From Blasia pusilla (Eukaryota; Marchantiophyta; Marchantiopsida; Blasiales): a stretch of DNA of 64,000 nt. The notes below the pieces were generated by a model. It saw only the letters and a program-made list of their open reading frames with translations. It was not told the origin of the DNA and searched no databases. The translations under genes were made by a program, and so were the position numbers. Below, piece by piece: positions 58,761 through 64,000 of this stretch (its first letter is position 1; each line of letters begins with the position of its first letter). The stretch is from NCBI GenBank assembly GCA_050084515.1, contig CM114271.1, forward strand, positions 11,842,001-11,906,000. Reading direction: 5' to 3'.

Positions 58761-59284
58761 GATGCAGCTTAGGGAAGGCACGGAGCTGCGAGTAGCTAGT
58801 GTGACTCCAGCTTCTACCTCTTACCCTGACCCGGGTGAGGATCTCGCCAGTATGGGATTTATGTATAGTGCAGCCCAGGTTGAGGCAGCTGCAGTGGTGA
58901 CTCGGGGTGCTGCGAGAGGCAGCGAGCCATCGAGAGGTGGAGTTGAGATTGACCCACCAGAGGGGACCGATGGGCGGCAGGCTAGGGTTCCATAGTCGTT
59001 CACATTGTCGGAGGCACTACACACACCATTGATGGTGCCTCGACGACCAAGGTGCCTACAGTTCAGGCACCTACGTCGACGTCACGAGGAGTTGGAGTGA
59101 CAACTCCTATGCCGGCTCAAGTGGAGTCAGTGTCGACCATATTGTTGGAGGTGACCACCAGAGTGAGTCAGACTCCGCTATTTTCCGCCATAGAGTTGGC
59201 GACGTTGGGAGTTGGACCAGCTGAGGTGTTTGTTGGCGCCACGTTGTGTGAGCGTGGAGAGATGATCGCTTGTTGTTGAGGTAG

Positions 59285-60247
59285 TTGAGGAGGTGGTGGA
59301 CTTGCCCTCGAGCGGTGCTTGGGACGTTCCCCACAAAGTCATGGCATGCGGCGGCGGCGGCGAAGTTGGTAGATATGCCAGCTCGACCGGCCATAGAGCG
59401 AGCAGTGGTGACACCTGGAGTAGTGTTACTCGATAATCGAGTTGGAGTATTTCGCTTGGTTAGTCGGACGGGGACAATATACCACCCGCAGCGCGTCCTA
59501 CTTGATTCGGGAGCGCAACCCTTGATGTTAGGGACGACGGCGTGTTTAGCGTTGGGGTTACGAAAGGCCGACATTGAGCCTTGTTCCTTCTTGATATAGA
59601 CCTCGATTGGAGGCATATCACCCACTCAGTATATGACTCGACGGGAGATTGTTGTCAGAGTCCAGCCAGAGCATGCAACGGATAGTGCTATGGTGCGCAC
59701 ACGTGCGATTACGACACCAGCTCAGTCGTACGATGTGTTGGTGGGGAGTACAATGTTATATCCCCTAGGATTCATCCTTGACTTCTGGGAGGAGACCGTT
59801 GCTTATCGGCCAGGATGGCGGTCAGGTGATGGCTGGATGAGTCAATTACCCGTGCAGTTTGCAGGACGAGGTGGTCAATCACAAGGCGAGTCTGTGACCA
59901 CGTTGGCAGCTTTCACAGGTAGTGTTAGCTGGCCAGGAGAGTTGTTGGAGGGGAACGCACATGTGGAGGATGTCCTAGTAGCGGATAGTCCCACGGAGAG
60001 ACATGCCATGGCGGGTGTCTCTTCCCATGTTGGCGAGGCCTCTTCACCATTGTCGGGTACGACTCGAGAGCTACAGAGGAGTGCCAACGATCTCGTGAGG
60101 CAAGCGTGGAGTCATGTTTTTGTCCCAGAGCAACGAGAGTCACGTGGCGATCGGGCTCTTGGAGTGGAGACGTTGACCCCACTGGATATCACACCTGTTG
60201 TGTGGCAGTGCCCAGAGGAGGGTGTTAGATCTCTTCGGAGGGATTAG
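59285..60247 (+). pseudogene. Gypsy protease domain and linker
   Basis: The frame at 59285-59599 ends with VLLDSGAQPLMLG, a retropepsin-type D-S-G-A active site, then LALGL. After a TAG near 59597 the continuing frame (59633-60247) has PAQSYDVLVGSTMLYPLGF and FWEETVAYRPGW, typical of the region after the flap. The last 120 residues are a low-similarity linker leading into the methyltransferase. The frame overlaps the methyltransferase frame by about 50 nt, with a +1 shift at a GGG run near 60220. Confidence 0.8.
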
Positions 60248-61190
60248 CACTGGATTGGCTGCACTATTGCAGGCGGGCATACGGGTGCATCAGTATCTTT
60301 ATGTGGAGAGAGATGAGACCGCGCGGCGAGTATCATTACGTCACGTGGCGAGATTGGTCCAGAGGTATCATGAGTTATTTCCGGTATCTGCAGTACGGGT
60401 ATATCAGCATACGCTACCCACCGACATCTCTTTGGTGGGGGCGCAGGATGTGGATAGACTTGGCACCATTCATTTGGTGATTGCTGGATGGCCATGTCAG
60501 GGTCATTCATCAACTGGCCGAGGATTTGGATTGCAGGATCCGAGCTCAGGGATGTTTTGGGAGATGCTGCAAGTAGTACGACACTTGCAGGAGAGTCAGA
60601 CATGTTCTCCAACGTACATTTTGGAAAACGTGCCCTTGTTGGGAGACACTTGTGCACGTGTGATGACAAGTGTACATCAGGTGAGGTCCTGGTTGGGACC
60701 TGCTGTATTGTTAGATGCAGCGAGAGTTGGGTCACGTGCCCATCATCCATGACTATGGTGGACGAACCTGATACCATCAAAGGTACTAAGTCGAGCATAC
60801 AGTGGAGTCTAGAGAGCACCACATCTCACAGTGGATGCTATTTTGGGCTCAGGGCGTCGATCTCAGGTGGTGACACGGGATGATAGACCACCGTTGGCCA
60901 TGGCCAATAGGGTGGGGGAGTTGAGGGTAGCCTTACCTACCTTGGTGAGCTTCCCAGCATCCCATGCCTTTCGTCAGGGAGGGCGAGGCATGATTTGGGA
61001 TGAGGTGATTGGAGCATTGGAGGAGCCTACAGCAAATGAGCGCGATCGTGCCATGGGGTTCACTACCGGTACTACGGCGGTGCCAAGGATGACTGAGGCA
61101 TCACGGAGACAGGTGTTGGAGCAAGCGATGGACCTCAACTGTCTCACATGGATAGTCAACCTAGGTATGGCTGAGCAGAGACGGATGTGA
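60198..61190 (+). pseudogene. C5 cytosine DNA methyltransferase domain inside gypsy pol
   Basis: One continuous frame of about 330 codons. Motif I is VLDLFGGISTGLAALLQAG at about residues 9-27. Motif II-like YLYVERDE follows. Motif IV is IAGWPCQGHSSTGRGFG with catalytic Cys near residue 100 (TGT at about 60495). Motif VI is ILENVP at about 60617-60634. A C-terminal part with RERDRAMGF-type spacing (ANERDRAMGFTTGTTA) and DLNCLTWI corresponds to motifs IX-X. It would transfer methyl from SAM to cytosine C5. The GIxTGL motif I and the C-terminal ERxxAMGF...GTT recall the DNMT3/DRM branch, while PCQ in motif IV is more DNMT1-like; the assignment needs a tree. Two stops (TGA 60750, TAG 60810) break this copy. 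It lies between protease and RT in the same strand. Confidence 0.88.
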
Positions 61191-61559
61191 GTGTCATCCA
61201 TGCCGTCACGTCCACGAGTTGGACCATTGCCTACAGGGTCTGTACAGGCATTGGTTGGGGGCGAGACGAGGAGAGATAAGCACCCATGGACTTCTTGGGA
61301 CGTGGTTCGAGCAGAGAGTGCGAAGGCGGCTAGAGTAGCACATGTTCATTTTTCGGATGTGGAGCATGGTGTAGGAGGTCAGAGTGGAGGAGTGGCTGTT
61401 GCGGAGGTGGCTAGGGTTGCTACGTAGCAACCAAAGCCGGAGGTTGCGTCCTCTCCGAGTGAGGTCACGATGGAGACTTGGGAGCCTGTGATAGGTCTCA
61501 AGTTGATAGGAGGAGAGCGACGTCGAGTTCATAGGTTTCTGAGAGGGCATGTCGAGTTG
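61191..61559 (+). pseudogene. Linker between methyltransferase and reverse transcriptase
   Basis: The methyltransferase frame continues past the TGA at 61188 as an unrecognised segment (61191-61427) and then, after a TAG, a further part to about 61615. It shows no known domain. It could be a connection region or the start of the RT N-terminal extension. Confidence 0.5.
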
Positions 61560-61720
61560 TTTTGCCTTCAGTATGAGAGACTTGGGTATGTTGAAGGATC
61601 CCGGGATACGGATTGAGTTGGCTAGTGATACGCCGATCTTTCGTCGACCCTACAGGTATTCTGATATGGAGTGAGCCTTGATTCAGAGCAGGAGTCAAGC
61701 CTTGTTGGAGGCAGGACTTG
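61560..61720 (+). pseudogene. Gypsy reverse transcriptase, N-terminal start, truncated
   Basis: The frame encodes LGMLKDPGIRIELASDTPIF, then RRPYRYSDME and, after a TGA at about 61671, ALIQSRSQALLEAGL. This is the conserved entry segment of Ty3/gypsy RT (the DTPIFRRPYRYS text just before the fingers). CACTA-3 begins directly after, at 61721, so the catalytic RT is displaced. Confidence 0.85.
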
Positions 61721-62460
61721 CACTAGAAGAAATCCTTGGTTTTATGACTAGGTTATATGACTCATATGAGTCATATTTTACATACCACGACTAACAATGA
61801 CTAACGACTACTTTAGACACAAAAGCCAAGTCATATTTGTTTGGCGACTAGGCTAACTAGGATGGTCAGCTTAGATGGAGGTTGGTATATGACTAGAGGG
61901 TGTAGTCATGAGGCCATGACTAACACGTCACTCAGATGACGTGGAATAATGACACATCATCAATGACATGGACTATTTAGTGTGATGTGTCACTGATGAC
62001 ATGGACTATTGCTGTGACATGTCACTGATGATGTGGACTTGAGTACGACTCATCTAGTCATATGTGTATATTTTTCTAGTTACCACCAACGACTCCTTTA
62101 GTCATGGTTGGTGTGCAAAATTTCAGGATATCCTATCAAAATGCACCAAGTATACTCCATTGAGTTATAGTTGGCAACTCATGTAGTCATTTTATTTTAT
62201 TGAAATGTTGGTATGGACTCATGTAGTCATGTACTATGACTAGAAGAGTAGAGTTACATGACTACTATAAAAGAGGACACAACTGGTTTAGTCGTGAAGA
62301 TATGACTATATGAGTAGCGGAAATTATATAGCCATTGCAACAGAACTGCATGAGTCATACAATTATGACTAGAGAGAACTTGAAGCTTACTACTTTAGTT
62401 TTTGAAGAGTACTATGCAAGTTATATTGATATGACTAATGGGAATATAAATTTTTGATAT
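61721..62460. repeat. CACTA-3 left subterminal repeats
   Basis: Many short direct and inverted GACT/AGTC copies, including a short local tandem duplication near 61945-62030 (ATGACATGGACTATT repeats). No genes. Confidence 0.88.
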
Positions 62461-63012
62461 TTTGGAATATTTATTATGCCTTTTGAACGGTGCAAGAATG
62501 AATGGATCTGAATTATTGAAATCCTCTTTTGAAAACAGATTTTGAGGGGTGGAATGTCACTTAAGAGTAGCTTCCATACACCAAATTACAAAATTAATCA
62601 TTATTACATGGGGTTGTCATTCAAAAATAGATAAAAATACAAATATCAAATATAATAGGGTTTATGATCTCATCTTGAAAGAGCAAGAGAGATTATGCCA
62701 TCCATGAAAACAAAGTTATTGCACCTTAGATAGTTGGGTGCCAAAAGAAAAGACTATTCTATTGATTCATCTTTCTCATATGCATCTCTGGCCAGAGCAT
62801 GCTTGAACCAAGAGCATCACCAAATGTTTCCTATGCAAGTTTGTCTATCAAATTCGGCATCCACAAAGCATGTTGTGGTTGAACACCTCGTTTAGATCAA
62901 CCCTCACCATGCCTAAGGGGATGTCTTTGGCATGGAAACCCCACCAAAACCTGATATAACTCCTGACCCAAGCACCATCCTACTCAACTTTGGCTTGGTG
63001 AGTAATACGTGA
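62461..63012. other. CACTA-3 spacer
   Basis: AT-rich, no coding sequence recognised. A short segment around 62795-62830 (AAGAGCATCACC) is shared with CACTA-1 near 1557-1570, in the untranslated or C-terminal end of the accessory gene. Confidence 0.55.
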
Positions 63013-63249
63013 TCACCAATTCGTAGCTAAAAAAATACACATGCATTTAGTTAGTACCAATTCAAATTCTTTCCACATGCATTTGCACCATTGATCTGAA
63101 AATAAAAAACTGCTATGATATACCTGTTTGAAAGACCATCCCCATTTCGGAAGATGACGTGAAAAGTTCACAAGTCCTAGACGACCATTTGACTGTCCAC
63201 AACAAGAATTATCAGTGTCGTCATATAAACCTTGAATAGAAGAGGCCAT
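63013..63249 (-). CDS. CACTA-3 accessory protein, C-terminal conserved segment
   Basis: The minus-strand frame starts near 63249 (MASSIQGLYDDTDNS) and contains LVNFSRHLPKWGWSFKQ, the partner of the CACTA-1 segment at 1859-1908. After KQ the frame runs into a likely donor (GTATAT on the minus strand), so the last third is probably intron. It is shared by at least two CACTA copies, which supports a conserved role in the second gene. Confidence 0.5.
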   Translation of the reverse strand: MASSIQGLYDDTDNSCCGQSNGRLGLVNFSRHLPKWGWSFKQVYHSSFLFSDQWCKCMWKEFELVLTKCMCIFLATNW

Positions 63250-64000
63250 TATAGATGAGATAAATTACCTTAGTTATTTTCTTAGACGGGCCTGATCTGA
63301 TTTCACTTTCTGCTCATTCAAACCATCAGTTGTAGCCTAGACTTGTCTTTTGGATGGTGATGATTTGGCTTGGCTATCCATACTCACGTTTTCTGCACAT
63401 TATGCACGACAAAGTCCATTGAAGGTTGTAGGAAGAAATGAGTTTTGTTTCGTGGATAGTTTGAAAACTATGCCACAGATAAATTCATTATGCCAAGGAT
63501 GACATACTTACGAGTGATTCGAGTATCACCGTCTACACTTTCTGTGGAACTTCTCCTTTTGTTGCTCCGTTCTCGCACTTCAACAAACAACCCAAGTATT
63601 GAGAAATGAATTGTAAAACCAGATTCTTCACTTCAACAAGTAATTATATTATACGACCCTACATGTAGTGAAGCTAAACTCTCTACTTACCACAGTTGTG
63701 TAGTTGGCATTGCCTCTTTTTGTGTGGAGATCTTCCTCTTCCTTAATTTTCATTTGTCAGAGCGTTGGTATAGGTTCAACACTGATCTGTAAGTTACTCA
63801 AAACAAAGAAAGTCAGGTTGTGAAATGCTCATCTTTGGAAAGGACAAGTAGTTATAACCATTGAAAACCAAGGGCGGAAGAATGAGAATGGGCTACCTGA
63901 TGTGAGTTTCTCATCTGTTGTTGCATATGGTTGAGAATTGGATGGCGTGGAACTAGAAATCTGGTGTGGTGTTGAAGACACATCCTTTGAAGTAAGTTTG
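63250..64000 (-). CDS. CACTA-3 accessory gene, further exons (partial)
   Basis: Short minus-strand coding-like pieces occur at about 63285-63390 (DGLNEQKVKSDQ), 63510-63570 and 63690-63780, separated by AT-rich introns. This is like the exon spacing of CACTA-1 between 2160 and 3120. The exact boundaries cannot be fixed and the gene continues past the window. Confidence 0.35.

Larger units (their letters stand above)
55785..61720 (+). mobile_element. Ty3/gypsy retrotransposon carrying a C5 DNA methyltransferase, 5' part
   Basis: The order on the plus strand is LTR (from about 55785), gag (57323-58760), protease (59285-59860), cytosine methyltransferase (60198-61190), linker, and the start of reverse transcriptase (61560-61720). 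RT is cut by CACTA-3 at 61721, so RNase H, integrase and the 3' LTR are outside the window. The stops examined are nearly all TAG or TGA. A related LTR lies at 46080 and a related gag at 29437, so it belongs to a multi-copy family. This copy is inactive. Confidence 0.88.
61721..64000 (-). mobile_element. CACTA-3, left part, runs off the window
   Basis: Starts CACTAGAAGAAATCCTTGG inside the gypsy RT, followed by a dense array of GACTCA, GAGTCAT and TGACTA motifs to about 62460. Gene fragments on the minus strand from about 63013 on match the accessory gene of CACTA-1. The right end and the transposase would be past 64000. The preceding 3 bases (61718-61720) are TTG, so the duplication should be TTG at the far end. 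Confidence 0.88.

Overview
This looks like nuclear DNA of a streptophyte, most likely a land plant with a large, repeat-rich genome. The support is plant CACTA (En/Spm) transposons carrying the Transposase_21, DUF4218 and DUF4216 domain series, plant-type Ty3/gypsy and Ty1/copia elements, and a host gene of ten predicted exons for a plant type I inositol polyphosphate 5-phosphatase. The retroelement families feel more like a seed-free plant or charophyte than a flowering plant, but the sequence does not settle this. About 80 percent of the window is mobile DNA or its debris. Layout: 1-29436 is one CACTA element (CACTA-2), with a second complete CACTA (CACTA-1, 138-14914, matching TIRs and exact TCA target duplications) inserted in it. 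Both carry decayed transposase genes on the minus strand. CACTA-1 also holds a solo LTR and two GA arrays. CACTA-2 holds a copia relic and fragments of a leucine-rich-repeat gene. 29437-36420 is a junkyard: a minus-strand gypsy gag that CACTA-2 landed in, a truncated solo LTR, and a reverse-transcriptase retroelement split by a 0.9 kb tandem duplication. 36420-46080 is the only host-gene island, with the apparently intact 5-phosphatase (39065-43701) and a plausible TATA promoter near 37315. A gypsy LTR relic follows at about 46080-46720. 48171-54563 (minus) is a broken multi-exon gene. It appears to encode a ParB-like domain, a coiled-coil middle and an amino-methyltransferase (N4/N6 type). 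Two of its introns and its upstream flank are packed with about 40 imperfect 27-33 bp palindromes built on the arm GCAACCCGTCGG. From 55612 a CACTA left end (CACTA-4) is cut by a Ty3/gypsy element. That element encodes gag, protease and, unusually, a C5 cytosine DNA methyltransferase between protease and reverse transcriptase. Its reverse transcriptase is interrupted at 61721 by another CACTA (CACTA-3) that runs off the window. The two most interesting items are the methyltransferase-bearing gypsy element and the ParB-like/methyltransferase gene whose introns carry palindrome arrays. Both are broken copies here. All coordinates of exons, LTR edges and domains come from reading the sequence by eye. 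No database search, splice predictor or alignment program was run.
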